A DNA stretch of 46,717 nucleotides from an uncultured Pelagibacteraceae bacterium (GCA_902606065.1 CACLEX010000003.1:1-46717); one strand, 5' to 3'. Shown: positions 38,034 to 46,717, numbered from the stretch's first letter. Program-made: numbers and translations. The notes: a model not told the origin generated them from the sequence alone.

Positions 38034-38070
38034 ATTCAAAAGTAATTTTGAATTATTTGTTAACAAATAA
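38034..38070 (+). promoter_or_regulatory. Two tandem inverted repeats in the aapJ 5'UTR
   Basis: ATTCAAAA-GTAA-TTTTGAAT (38034-38053) and the 18-bp palindrome TTATTTGTTAACAAATAA (38053-38070). Confidence 0.55.
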
Positions 38071-38089
38071 ATAAACAATAGGAAGAAAT

Positions 38090-39130
38090 ATGTTTAAATA
38101 CTTAAAACAATTAACTTCTTTAGTTGCTATGGTTGCTGTGTTGTTCACTTTTACAACAGAGTCTATGGCTGCTAAAAAATCTAAAACACTTAAAAACACT
38201 CAGAAAAAAGGGTTTGTAAGATGTGGAGTATCTCAAGGTCTTCCAGGATTTTCTAATGCTGATGCTGCAGGAAATTGGACTGGTGTTGACGTTGATGTAT
38301 GTAGAGCGGTAGCTGCTGCAGTATTAGGTGATGCAAACAAAGTTAAGTTTACACCACTAAGTGCTAAAGAAAGATTTACTGCTTTAACTTCTGGTGAGAT
38401 TGATATCTTATCAAGAAACACAACTTGGACTCTTTCTAGAGATGCTGATATCGGACTTACTTTCGTTGGAGTAAACTTCTACGATGGTCAAGGCTTCATG
38501 GTAAGAAAAAGTTCAGGTATCACTTCAACTAGTCAATTCAAAGATGGTATCTCAGCTTGTACAAACATTGGTACAACAACTGAGTTAAACATGAGAGACT
38601 TCTTTAACTCAAAAGGAATTTCTTATGAGCCAGTTGCTTTCGAAAAAGCTGACGAAGTTGTTGCTGCTTACGATGCAGGTAGATGTGATACATACACTAC
38701 TGATAAATCTGGTTTAGCTGCTCAAAGAACAAAAATGAAAAATCCTGATGAACATATTGTTCTACCAGAAACTATTTCTAAAGAACCTTTAGGACCAGTT
38801 GTTAGACAAGGTGATGCAGTTTGGGAAGATATCGTAAGATGGTCTTTGAACACTATGATTGAAGCTGAAGAGTATGGTATTACTTCAGCAAATGCAGACA
38901 TGATGAAAACTTCAGACAACCCAGCAATCAAAAGATTAGTTGGAGCTGAAGGTGAATTAGGTGCTGCTTTTGGTCTAGACAACGACTGGAGCTTAAGAAT
39001 TATCAAGCAAGTTGGTAATTATGGTGAAAGTTATAAGAGAAATATAGCTGACACTGGAATTTTACCAGACAGAGGTCCAAATCAATTATGGACAAAAGGC
39101 GGAATACTTTACGTTCCACCTGCAAGATAA
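38090..39130 (+). CDS. aapJ: General L-amino acid ABC transporter, periplasmic substrate-binding protein (AapJ/YhdW family)
   Basis: Signal peptide, RCGVSQGLPGFSNADAAGNWTGVDVDVCRAVAAAVLGD, SRNTTWTLSRDADIGLTF; followed by two permeases and an ATPase. Confidence 0.96.
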   Translation: MFKYLKQLTSLVAMVAVLFTFTTESMAAKKSKTLKNTQKKGFVRCGVSQGLPGFSNADAAGNWTGVDVDVCRAVAAAVLGDANKVKFTPLSAKERFTALTSGEIDILSRNTTWTLSRDADIGLTFVGVNFYDGQGFMVRKSSGITSTSQFKDGISACTNIGTTTELNMRDFFNSKGISYEPVAFEKADEVVAAYDAGRCDTYTTDKSGLAAQRTKMKNPDEHIVLPETISKEPLGPVVRQGDAVWEDIVRWSLNTMIEAEEYGITSANADMMKTSDNPAIKRLVGAEGELGAAFGLDNDWSLRIIKQVGNYGESYKRNIADTGILPDRGPNQLWTKGGILYVPPAR

Positions 39131-39149
39131 TTGTAGTTTAAATTAATTA

Positions 39150-39180
39150 AAAAGGGCTAGATTTTTCTAGCCCTTTTTTT
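39150..39180 (+). terminator. Rho-independent terminator between aapJ and aapQ
   Basis: AAAAGGGCTAG-ATTTTT-CTAGCCCTTTT followed by a T tract. Confidence 0.9.
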
Positions 39181-39204
39181 ATAAACTCATATATTATCGG
39201 CAAA

Positions 39205-40356
39205 GTGAATTTTAAACTTAAAGATATAGTCCCACAATTAATTACAGTTTTAGCTGTAGTTTTAGTTTTCGGTTTTTTTACTTATAACGCCCAAATCAAT
39301 ATGGAAAATAGAGGTATTGATTTTGGTTATGGTTTTCTATCTCAAGAATCATCTTTTGATGTTCAGTTTTCACTAATTGAATATGATGGATCACACTCAT
39401 ATTTCAGAGCCTATTTAGTTGGCCTTTTGAATACAATTCTTGTTTCAGTCATTGGAATAATTATTGCAACAATCTTAGGAGTAATAGTTGGTATAGCAAG
39501 ATTATCACCTAATTATCTAATTAATAAATTTGCTGCTTTCTATGTTGAGTTTTTTAGAAATATTCCATTATTACTTCAAATTTTCTTTTGGTATTTTGCT
39601 GCATTACGTGCATTACCACTTCCACAAGATGCTGAAGCAATGTTTGGAGTTTTTTTTCTAACTATAAAAGGGTTATACGTCCCAGCATTTATTTGGCAAA
39701 ATTTTAATATTTTCTTTTATTCAATTATAGCTGCAATCATAGCTATCATTGTTATACGAGCGCATGCTAAAAAAGTTCAGGAAAATCAAGGTAAACAAAT
39801 TCCAGTTTTTTTAATTTCTATAGGACTGATATTTATTCTTCCACTTTTAAGTTTTTTAATCGGTGGCGTAAGACTTTCTTTTGAAGTTCCTGTTTTAAAA
39901 CAATTGGCAACAACATCATTTATTTATGAGGGAGGAGTTAGTTTACCCCCAGAATTAATAGCATTAACATTATCTTTATCTTTATATACAGCAACATTTA
40001 TCGCAGAATGTGTTAGAGCTGGAATTCAAGGTGTCGGTAAAGGTCAAAAAGAGGCAGCAGCATCAATTGGACTTACTCCAAATCAAGTACTTAAATTAGT
40101 AATTATGCCTCAAGCATTGAGAATAATAATTCCACCAACAACAAACCAATACTTAAATTTAACTAAAAATTCATCTTTAGCGGCAGCGATAGCATATCCA
40201 GATTTAGTATTAGTCTTTGCTGGAACAGCATTAATGCAAACAGGTAAGGCAATTGAAATAGTATCAATCACCATGTTTACTTATTTAACTTTGAGTATTT
40301 CAATCTCCATTTTAATGAACTGGTATAATAAGAAAATAGCAATTCAGGAGAAATAA
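39205..40356 (+). CDS. aapQ: General L-amino acid ABC transporter permease AapQ (GTG start)
   Basis: FRNIPLLLQIFFWY; CVRAGIQGVGKGQKEAAASIGLTPNQVLKLVIMPQALRIIIPP inner-membrane EAA loop. Confidence 0.94.
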   Translation: MNFKLKDIVPQLITVLAVVLVFGFFTYNAQINMENRGIDFGYGFLSQESSFDVQFSLIEYDGSHSYFRAYLVGLLNTILVSVIGIIIATILGVIVGIARLSPNYLINKFAAFYVEFFRNIPLLLQIFFWYFAALRALPLPQDAEAMFGVFFLTIKGLYVPAFIWQNFNIFFYSIIAAIIAIIVIRAHAKKVQENQGKQIPVFLISIGLIFILPLLSFLIGGVRLSFEVPVLKQLATTSFIYEGGVSLPPELIALTLSLSLYTATFIAECVRAGIQGVGKGQKEAAASIGLTPNQVLKLVIMPQALRIIIPPTTNQYLNLTKNSSLAAAIAYPDLVLVFAGTALMQTGKAIEIVSITMFTYLTLSISISILMNWYNKKIAIQEK

Positions 40357-41798
40357 TGTCGAGTATTAATTTTTTAAAACCTGATAGAACTAATCTTAAT
40401 ACCTTTTTGTATCTTGGTTCTTTTTTGTTTTTTATCAGTATTTTAGATGTTTTTCTAAACTCTTTTTTTAGATTAAATTTAACTGGTTTTTTACCAAATT
40501 TTTTAAGTTTCTTACTACCTCTAATACTTGGTTTTGTGGGTCTTTATTTCATTCGAATAGAGTATAGTGGAATTAAAAATTTAGACCTCTTAAACAAACA
40601 TATTAATACAAATAATTTTAATGCTGTTTTATCATTATTGATAATATTCATAATCATTAAATCAATACCACCTATATTAAGCTGGTTTGTTATTGATGCT
40701 AGTTTTGCAGGAGATACAAAAGATGTTTGTACGGGTTCTGGTGCATGCTGGACATATATTAAGGTTTGGATAAGAAGATTTATGTATGGAATGTATCCAA
40801 ATGCAGAACAATGGAGAATTAATCTATCATTTGTAGCTTTAGTATTACTCGGCTCTGTTGGATATTTTGCGACTGATAAATTTAAGAAATATTTAACACT
40901 TTATTATGTAGTTATTTATCCTTTAATTGCATTTTTGTTTATCTTCTTTTTTATTTCTGGTGGCCCGGTATTTTTTGACTTTTCTTATGGGATTATTGCT
41001 GCAATTTTATCTATCATTATTGGTTTTTTTATTCCAAGTAAATTTAAGTTTTATTACTTTTTAATAGTTCCTTTAGCGCTTTATATTATTTTGAAATATT
41101 TTCTTTTTTTTGAAGAATACATTGAGCTTGGAAAATTAGATGGTTTAAATTGGGTTGAAACAGGTGCATGGGGAGGTCTATCGCTAACATTTATAATTTC
41201 TTTTTTCTGTCTTATATTCTGTTTTCCAATTGGAATGGCTTTTGCTCTTGGAAGAAGATCAGAATTTCCATTAATTAGATATATATCAGTTGGCTTCATT
41301 GAATTTTGGAGAGGGGTTCCATTAATAACAGTTTTATTCATGTCTGCTGTAATGTTTCCGATGTTTTTACCAGAGGACTTTTTCATTGATAAACTAGTAA
41401 GAGCCATAATTGCAATTTCTTTATTTGAGGCTGCATACGTTGCAGAAGTTATCAGAGGTGGCTTACAAGCTTTACCAAGAGGCCAATATGAAGCTGCAAA
41501 ATCATTAGGTATGGGTTATTGGAAAATGCATATTTTTGTAATTTTACCTCAAGCTCTTAAATTAGTAATACCAGGAATAGCAAATACTTTCTTAGCATTA
41601 GTAAAAGACACTCCATTAATATTTGTTGTCGGATTATTAGAAATAGTTGGAATGTTAAATTTAGCTAAAACAAATCCGAAATGGTTAGGATTTGCTATGG
41701 AAGGGTATGTATTTGCTGCTATAATTTTCTGGATTATTTGTTATGCAATGAGTAAATATAGTTATAATCTAGAACAAAAATATAAAACCGATAGATAA
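40356..41798 (+). CDS. aapM: General L-amino acid ABC transporter permease AapM
   Basis: CTGSGACWTYIKVWIRRFMYGMYPNAEQWRINL (AapM-type loop); EVIRGGLQALPRGQYEAAKSLGMGYWKMHIFVILPQALKLVIPG. Confidence 0.94.
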   Translation: MSSINFLKPDRTNLNTFLYLGSFLFFISILDVFLNSFFRLNLTGFLPNFLSFLLPLILGFVGLYFIRIEYSGIKNLDLLNKHINTNNFNAVLSLLIIFIIIKSIPPILSWFVIDASFAGDTKDVCTGSGACWTYIKVWIRRFMYGMYPNAEQWRINLSFVALVLLGSVGYFATDKFKKYLTLYYVVIYPLIAFLFIFFFISGGPVFFDFSYGIIAAILSIIIGFFIPSKFKFYYFLIVPLALYIILKYFLFFEEYIELGKLDGLNWVETGAWGGLSLTFIISFFCLIFCFPIGMAFALGRRSEFPLIRYISVGFIEFWRGVPLITVLFMSAVMFPMFLPEDFFIDKLVRAIIAISLFEAAYVAEVIRGGLQALPRGQYEAAKSLGMGYWKMHIFVILPQALKLVIPGIANTFLALVKDTPLIFVVGLLEIVGMLNLAKTNPKWLGFAMEGYVFAAIIFWIICYAMSKYSYNLEQKYKTDR

Positions 41799-41804
41799 AG
41801 ATTT

Positions 41805-42539
41805 ATGTCAGATAGTATTATCCAAATAAGTAATATGAATAAGTGGTTTGGTGATTTCCAAGTTTTAAAAGGAATAAATTTAGAAGTTAAACCAAAAGAA
41901 AAAATTGTTGTTTGTGGTCCATCTGGATCAGGAAAGTCTACATTAATTAGATGTATTAATAGATTAGAAGAGCATCAAGAAGGTAATATTGTCGTGGATG
42001 GAACTGAATTAACAGAGGATACAAAAAATATTGAACAAATTAGAGCTGAAGTTGGAATGGTATTTCAACAATTTAATTTATTTCCTCATTTATCTATTTT
42101 AGATAATTGCTCATTAGCTCCAATTTGGGTTAAAAAAATGCCCAAAAAAGAGGCAGAAGAATTAGCATTAAAACATCTAGAAAGAGTGCAAATTCTTGAT
42201 CAAGCACAAAAATATCCAGGACAATTATCTGGGGGACAACAACAAAGAGCTGCAATAGCAAGAGCTTTATGTATGGAGCCAAAGATAATGCTTTTTGATG
42301 AACCTACATCAGCTTTAGATCCTGAAATGATTAAAGAAGTATTAGATGTAATGGTAAATTTAGCAAAACAAGGAATGACTATGATTGTAGTTACTCATGA
42401 AATGGGTTTTGCAAAAGAAGTTGCAGATCAAATGATATTTATGGATGAAGGAATGATAGTAGAGAAAGCTGATACCAAAGAATTTTTTGATAATCCAAAG
42501 AGCGATAGAACAAAACTTTTCCTCAGCCAGATACTATAG
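41805..42539 (+). CDS. aapP: General L-amino acid ABC transporter ATP-binding protein AapP
   Basis: [49 protein letters not shown]. Confidence 0.96.
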   Translation: MSDSIIQISNMNKWFGDFQVLKGINLEVKPKEKIVVCGPSGSGKSTLIRCINRLEEHQEGNIVVDGTELTEDTKNIEQIRAEVGMVFQQFNLFPHLSILDNCSLAPIWVKKMPKKEAEELALKHLERVQILDQAQKYPGQLSGGQQQRAAIARALCMEPKIMLFDEPTSALDPEMIKEVLDVMVNLAKQGMTMIVVTHEMGFAKEVADQMIFMDEGMIVEKADTKEFFDNPKSDRTKLFLSQIL

Positions 42540-42655
42540 TTTAAGCTAATTTCAAGAAATATTTCTCAAATTATAGTTGAAGTAATGCTTGACACATTTC
42601 CCTTAATACGGGTTTTTAGGCAAAAAAAATAAAAATTTATTGTTGCAGTAGGTAT

Positions 42656-42703
42656 TAAAAACTAGTTGAATTAGTTTTTATAAAAATTAAGAGGGGTCTT
42701 AAT
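42656..42703 (+). promoter_or_regulatory. Tandem hairpins overlapping the ribosome-binding site and start codon of the XRE gene
   Basis: TAAAAACTA-GTTGAAT-TAGTTTTTA (42656-42680) and ATTAAGA-GGGG-TCTTAAT (42686-42703). Confidence 0.6.
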
Positions 42704-43070
42704 GGAAGATAATTTTAATAAGCATTTAGGCAACAAGCTTAAGCTTAGAAGACTAGCACTAGGTTTAACTCAAACTAAAGTAGCAAAAGCAATTAACGTA
42801 ACATTTCAACAAATCCAAAAATATGAAAAAGGCACTAATGGAGTAAGTTCAATAAGATTATTACAATTATCAAATTATCTTAAAGTGCCAATAAATTATT
42901 TTTTTGAGGATTTTTCAGAATATCTTATAAATTTAGAAAAATCACAAGAAGGGCATATGAATGTAAATTATAATTTTTTAGTGAAATTATATTCTGAGTT
43001 AAATGCTGATCAAAAGTTAAAGTTTAATAAATCATTACAGGTAGCAGGTAATATTTCAAAAGTCGTTTAA
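42702..43070 (+). CDS. XRE-family helix-turn-helix transcriptional regulator
   Basis: LGNKLKLRRLALGLTQTKVAKAINVTFQQIQKYEKGTNGVSSIRLLQLSNYLKVPINYFFED, the common alphaproteobacterial XRE family. Confidence 0.93.
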   Translation: MEDNFNKHLGNKLKLRRLALGLTQTKVAKAINVTFQQIQKYEKGTNGVSSIRLLQLSNYLKVPINYFFEDFSEYLINLEKSQEGHMNVNYNFLVKLYSELNADQKLKFNKSLQVAGNISKVV

Positions 43071-43074
43071 TTTC

Positions 43075-43150
43075 TGGCTCCTCGGGCAGGACTCGAACCT
43101 GCGACCAATTGATTAACAGTCAACTGCTCTACCAACTGAGCTACCGAGGA
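43075..43150 (-). tRNA. tRNA-Asn (anticodon GTT), CCA encoded
   Basis: Reverse complement TCCTCGGTAGCTCAGTTGGTAGAGCAGTTGACTGTTAATCAATTGGTCGCAGGTTCGAGTCCTGCCCGAGGAGCCA folds as a cloverleaf. Confidence 0.96.
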
Positions 43151-43200
43151 ATATTAAAATCTCAACTTACTTTTTTTTTTCACTAAAACAAGATTTTTTT

Positions 43201-43274
43201 TGGAGGCAACGCCCGGAATCGAACCGGGATACAAGGATTTGCAATCCTCTGCGTAACCATTCCGCCACGTTGCC
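43201..43274 (-). tRNA. tRNA-Cys (anticodon GCA), CCA encoded
   Basis: Reverse complement GGCAACGTGGCGGAATGGTTACGCAGAGGATTGCAAATCCTTGTATCCCGGTTCGATTCCGGGCGTTGCCTCCA folds as a cloverleaf. Confidence 0.96.
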
Positions 43275-43395
43275 ATATGTTTTAGAAGATAGCTACACTG
43301 AGTTTTATATAAAATATTTGCAATTAGTCTATTAAATAACGTTCCAATTTGATTATTGTTAATTTAGATTATTAAATTATAAACTAATAAAACCC

Positions 43396-46023
43396 ATGAT
43401 AAGCGATAAATATATACATTCAAAAGTTGAAGATAAAATTTATGGTTATTGGGAGAAAAATAAATTATTTAAACCGCAAAAAAATTCAAAAAAATTTTCA
43501 ATTGTAATTCCACCACCCAATGTAACTGGAAGCTTACATATGGGTCATGCTTTAAATAATTCAATTCAAGATTTATTAGTTCGTTATTATCGTATGAATA
43601 ATTACGAAACATTATGGCAACCTGGAACTGATCATGCAGGTATAGCCACCCAAGCACTCGTAGAGAAAAAATTAGAAAAAGAAAATTTAAGTAAAATTGA
43701 CCTTGGTAGAGAAAAATTTATAGAAAAAGTATGGGAATGGAAAAATGAATATGGGGACATTATTATCAACCAACTAAAAAAATTAGGATGTTCATGTGAT
43801 TGGTCAAGAAATGCATTCACTATGGATGAAAATTTATCAAAATCAGTCATTAAAGTTTTTGTAGAATTACATAAAAAAAAATTGATTTATAAGGCTGAAA
43901 AACTTGTTAATTGGGACACTGTTTTAAAAACTGCGATTTCAGATTTGGAAGTGGATCAAAGAGAGATGAATTCTAAGATTTACTATATAAGATACCCAAT
44001 AGACAATTCGTCAGAATTTATCACTATTGCCACAACGAGGCCTGAGACAATGCTAGGGGATACCGCGATTGCGGTAAATCCAAAGGATAAAAGATATAAA
44101 AATCATGTTGGCAAAACTGTCGCAATACCAATCGTAGGTAGAAAAATAAAAATTATTAAAGATGATTATGCTGATCCTGATCAAGGAACTGGAGCACTTA
44201 AGATCACGCCAGCGCATGATTTTAATGACTATGATGTTGGTCAAAGAAATAAATTAGAAATAATTAATGTTTTTACGGAAGAGGGAAAAATAAATGATAA
44301 TGCTCCAAAAGATTATATTGGCTTAGATAGGTTTGATGCCCGTAAAAAAATATTAAATGAACTAAAAGAAAAAGATTTTTTTGTAAAAGAGGAAAATATC
44401 AAAAATAAAGTTCCATATGGCGATAGATCAAATTCAGTAATTGAACCTTTTTTAACAGAACAATGGTTTGTTGATGCAAAGAAATTAGCGATCAAAGCTA
44501 AAAAAATTGTGAAGACAAAAAAAACAAATTTCTTTCCAACTAACTGGTCTAAAACTTATTTCCAGTGGATGAATAATATTGAGCCATGGTGTATTTCACG
44601 ACAATTATGGTGGGGCCATCAAATACCAGCTTGGTATGGACCTGATCAAAAAATTTTTGTTGCGATCAATGAAAATCATGCAATTAAACAAGCGAAAAAA
44701 CATTATAAAAAAGATGTAAAACTTACTAGAGATCCTGATGTTTTAGATACATGGTTTTCTTCAGGATTATGGCCATTCGCAACTTTAGGTTGGCCTGATA
44801 AAAAAGATTATGTAAAGAAATTTTATCCAACAACAGTTTTAGTAACAGGTTTTGATATTATTTTTTTCTGGGTAGCTAGAATGATTATGTTTGGTATGGA
44901 ATTTTTGAATAAAGAACCATTCAAAGATATTTATGTACACGCGCTAGTAAGAGATGAAAAAGGACAAAAAATGTCTAAGTCAAAAGGGAATGTTATTGAT
45001 CCATTAGATCTCATTGAAAAATATAGCGCTGATGCATTACGTTTTACTTTGCTTTCTATGGCGTCCCCAGGAACTGATGTTAAACTTTCAGAAGATAGAG
45101 TTAAAGGATATAGAAACTTCTTAAATAAATTATGGAATGCTAATAATTTTTTAATTACTAATAAATGTGATTTTAAAAAAACCAATAAAGTTCCAAAAAT
45201 CTCATTAAATATCAATAAATGGATCTATTCGGAGTTAATAGAAACTAAAAATAAAATTCAAAAAAATATTGAAGATTATCGATTTGATGAAGCAGCAAAA
45301 AATGCCTATCAATTTGCATGGCACTCATATTGTGACTGGTATATTGAGCTGTCTAAAACAATTCTTTACTCTGAGGATAAAAAGGCAAAAACAGAGGTAA
45401 AAGAAGTTTCTGCTTATGTTTTTAAGCAAATATTGGTTATGCTTCATCCTTTCATACCATTTGTAACTGAGGAAATATGGTTAAAGAACAAATTTGATGA
45501 GTCTAATAAAAATTTCCTTATGTATAAAAATTGGCCTACTGGAAAAATCAAAAAAGACCAATCTCTCAAAGAAGTTGAAAAAATTATTAAAATTATCTCT
45601 GAATTAAGATCATTTAAAAATGAGTTAAATGTCAGCCCTGGTTCATTTGTTGATGTTGCAATAAATAAAATTGCCAAAAAAAACAAATTATTAGTAAATA
45701 ATAATGATGTTATTTTGAAAAAACTGGGTCGTATCAATAATTTTTTTGATAAAGAACAGGATAAACCCTCTGCAACACTTGTCATTTCTGGTGATATTTT
45801 TAAGATTTATTTTGATGAAAATGTTGATCTTAATTTGATTAAAGAAAACTTACAAAAACGTCAGAACAAATATCAAGACGAACTAGATAAGATTTATCAA
45901 CGATTATCTAATAAAGGCTTTACAGATAGAGCACCAAAAAATATTGTTGAACAAGAAAAAACTAATTATAGTAGTCTTAAAGATAATATCAAAAAAATAT
46001 CTTTAACTATTGAGAGTTTATAA
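43396..46023 (+). CDS. valS: Valyl-tRNA synthetase
   Basis: PPPNVTGSLHMGHALNN (HIGH), ATTRPETMLGDTA, KGQKMSKSKGNVIDPLDLIEKYSADALRF (KMSKS). Confidence 0.98.
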   Translation: MISDKYIHSKVEDKIYGYWEKNKLFKPQKNSKKFSIVIPPPNVTGSLHMGHALNNSIQDLLVRYYRMNNYETLWQPGTDHAGIATQALVEKKLEKENLSKIDLGREKFIEKVWEWKNEYGDIIINQLKKLGCSCDWSRNAFTMDENLSKSVIKVFVELHKKKLIYKAEKLVNWDTVLKTAISDLEVDQREMNSKIYYIRYPIDNSSEFITIATTRPETMLGDTAIAVNPKDKRYKNHVGKTVAIPIVGRKIKIIKDDYADPDQGTGALKITPAHDFNDYDVGQRNKLEIINVFTEEGKINDNAPKDYIGLDRFDARKKILNELKEKDFFVKEENIKNKVPYGDRSNSVIEPFLTEQWFVDAKKLAIKAKKIVKTKKTNFFPTNWSKTYFQWMNNIEPWCISRQLWWGHQIPAWYGPDQKIFVAINENHAIKQAKKHYKKDVKLTRDPDVLDTWFSSGLWPFATLGWPDKKDYVKKFYPTTVLVTGFDIIFFWVARMIMFGMEFLNKEPFKDIYVHALVRDEKGQKMSKSKGNVIDPLDLIEKYSADALRFTLLSMASPGTDVKLSEDRVKGYRNFLNKLWNANNFLITNKCDFKKTNKVPKISLNINKWIYSELIETKNKIQKNIEDYRFDEAAKNAYQFAWHSYCDWYIELSKTILYSEDKKAKTEVKEVSAYVFKQILVMLHPFIPFVTEEIWLKNKFDESNKNFLMYKNWPTGKIKKDQSLKEVEKIIKIISELRSFKNELNVSPGSFVDVAINKIAKKNKLLVNNNDVILKKLGRINNFFDKEQDKPSATLVISGDIFKIYFDENVDLNLIKENLQKRQNKYQDELDKIYQRLSNKGFTDRAPKNIVEQEKTNYSSLKDNIKKISLTIESL

Positions 46024-46717
46024 TGCGGAAATTTAATAAAAAAAAATTACCTAGTAGACATACATCCTTAGGTCCAGATAGAGCACCTCATAGATCTTTT
46101 TATTATGCAATGGGTGAAACTGAAAAAGATGTATCAAAACCATTTATAGGAGTTGTATCAACTTGGAATGAAGCTGCTCCTTGCAACATTGCCCTTATGC
46201 GACAAGCGCAATCAGTGAAAAAGGGGGTTAGAGCATCAGGAGGGACACCAAGAGAATTTTGCACAATTACTGTTACTGATGGTATTGCCATGGGTCATGA
46301 AGGAATGAAATCGTCTTTAATTTCTAGAGAAGTTATAGCTGATAGTGCTGAATTAACAGTAAGGGGTCATTGTTATGATGCATTAGTAGGTATTGCAGGT
46401 TGTGATAAATCTTTACCAGGATTAATGATGTCCATGGTTAGATTAAATGTACCAAGTGTATTTATATATGGCGGCTCAATCCTTCCGGGAAAATATAAAG
46501 GTAAAGATGTAACTGTAGTTGATGTTTTTGAGGCGGTTGGAAAACATTCATCAGGTCAAATGTCTGCAAAAGAATTAAGAAAATTAGAATTAGTAGCGTG
46601 TCCTACAGCGGGTGCGTGTGGTGGTCAGTTTACAGCTAATACTATGGCATGTGTTTCAGAAGCAATAGGTTTAGCATTACCTTATTCTGCAGGAACACCA
46701 GCTCCTTATGAAGAGAG
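46023..46717 (+). CDS. ilvD: Dihydroxy-acid dehydratase, N-terminal part (runs off window end)
   Basis: Translation from ATG 46023: RHTSLGPDRAPHRSFYYAMG...STWNEAAPCNIALMRQAQ...VGIAGCDKSLPGLMM...ACPTAGACGGQFTANTMA. Confidence 0.95.
   Translation, partial: MRKFNKKKLPSRHTSLGPDRAPHRSFYYAMGETEKDVSKPFIGVVSTWNEAAPCNIALMRQAQSVKKGVRASGGTPREFCTITVTDGIAMGHEGMKSSLISREVIADSAELTVRGHCYDALVGIAGCDKSLPGLMMSMVRLNVPSVFIYGGSILPGKYKGKDVTVVDVFEAVGKHSSGQMSAKELRKLELVACPTAGACGGQFTANTMACVSEAIGLALPYSAGTPAPYEE

Noticed and set aside
43275-43395. TTTTATATAAAA and TAATTTA/TAAATTA dyads upstream of valS
   Set aside because: Pure A/T short inverted repeats are expected by chance at this base composition; no T-box-like features seen.
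45444-45785. 113-aa minus-strand ORF and other minus ORFs inside valS
   Set aside because: Antisense to a complete valS reading frame.
46103-46291. 62-aa minus-strand ORF near the window end
   Set aside because: Antisense to ilvD, whose plus-strand translation shows clear IlvD motifs; ilvD is missing from the ORF track only because it is truncated.
1-46717. CRISPR array, transposon, phage, toxin-antitoxin or defence system
   Set aside because: No regularly spaced repeats, transposase, integrase or defence-gene motifs found; almost every base is assigned to core genes.

Overview
The window looks like core genome of a streamlined, very AT-rich alphaproteobacterium. Gene content, gene order and protein sequences fit the SAR11/Pelagibacter clade; this is recognition from memory, not a database match. 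Gene packing is extreme, with start/stop overlaps and convergent genes that overlap tail to tail. I could assign nearly the whole window to these blocks: (1) lolC/E end-lolD-dnaE; (2) rpsB-tsf-frr-uppS-cdsA-dxr-bamA-skp-fabZ-lpxD-lpxA-lpxI-lpxB; (3) gltX, lexA, trpC-D-G-E and a PpiD-like gene on the minus strand; (4) tpiA-secG-pyrG-kdsA-eno-ftsB-lipA-ratA; (5) pncC-pgpA-ispDF on the minus strand; (6) ntrY-ntrX-trkA-trkH; (7) tRNA-Arg(TCT); (8) an aapJQMP (yhdWXYZ-like) amino-acid ABC transporter; (9) an XRE regulator, tRNA-Asn(GTT), tRNA-Cys(GCA), valS and the start of ilvD. I see no mobile elements, CRISPR array, phage genes or defence cassette, and no clearly new multi-gene system. The most interesting signals are in the few intergenic gaps: (a) two tandem hairpins before the XRE gene, the second with the Shine-Dalgarno-like GAGGGG in its loop and the start codon in its stem; (b) two tandem hairpins in the aapJ 5'UTR plus a strong terminator between aapJ and aapQ; (c) a structured, possibly pseudoknotted rpsB leader, probably the S2 element already described in Pelagibacter; (d) an exact alphaproteobacterial LexA box (GTTC-N7-GTTC) before lexA; (e) a perfect hairpin abutting the lpxD start codon. 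Several genes usual at these loci in alphaproteobacteria (pyrH, rseP, pdh/lpd, comEC, moaC/moeA, ntrBC) are absent here.
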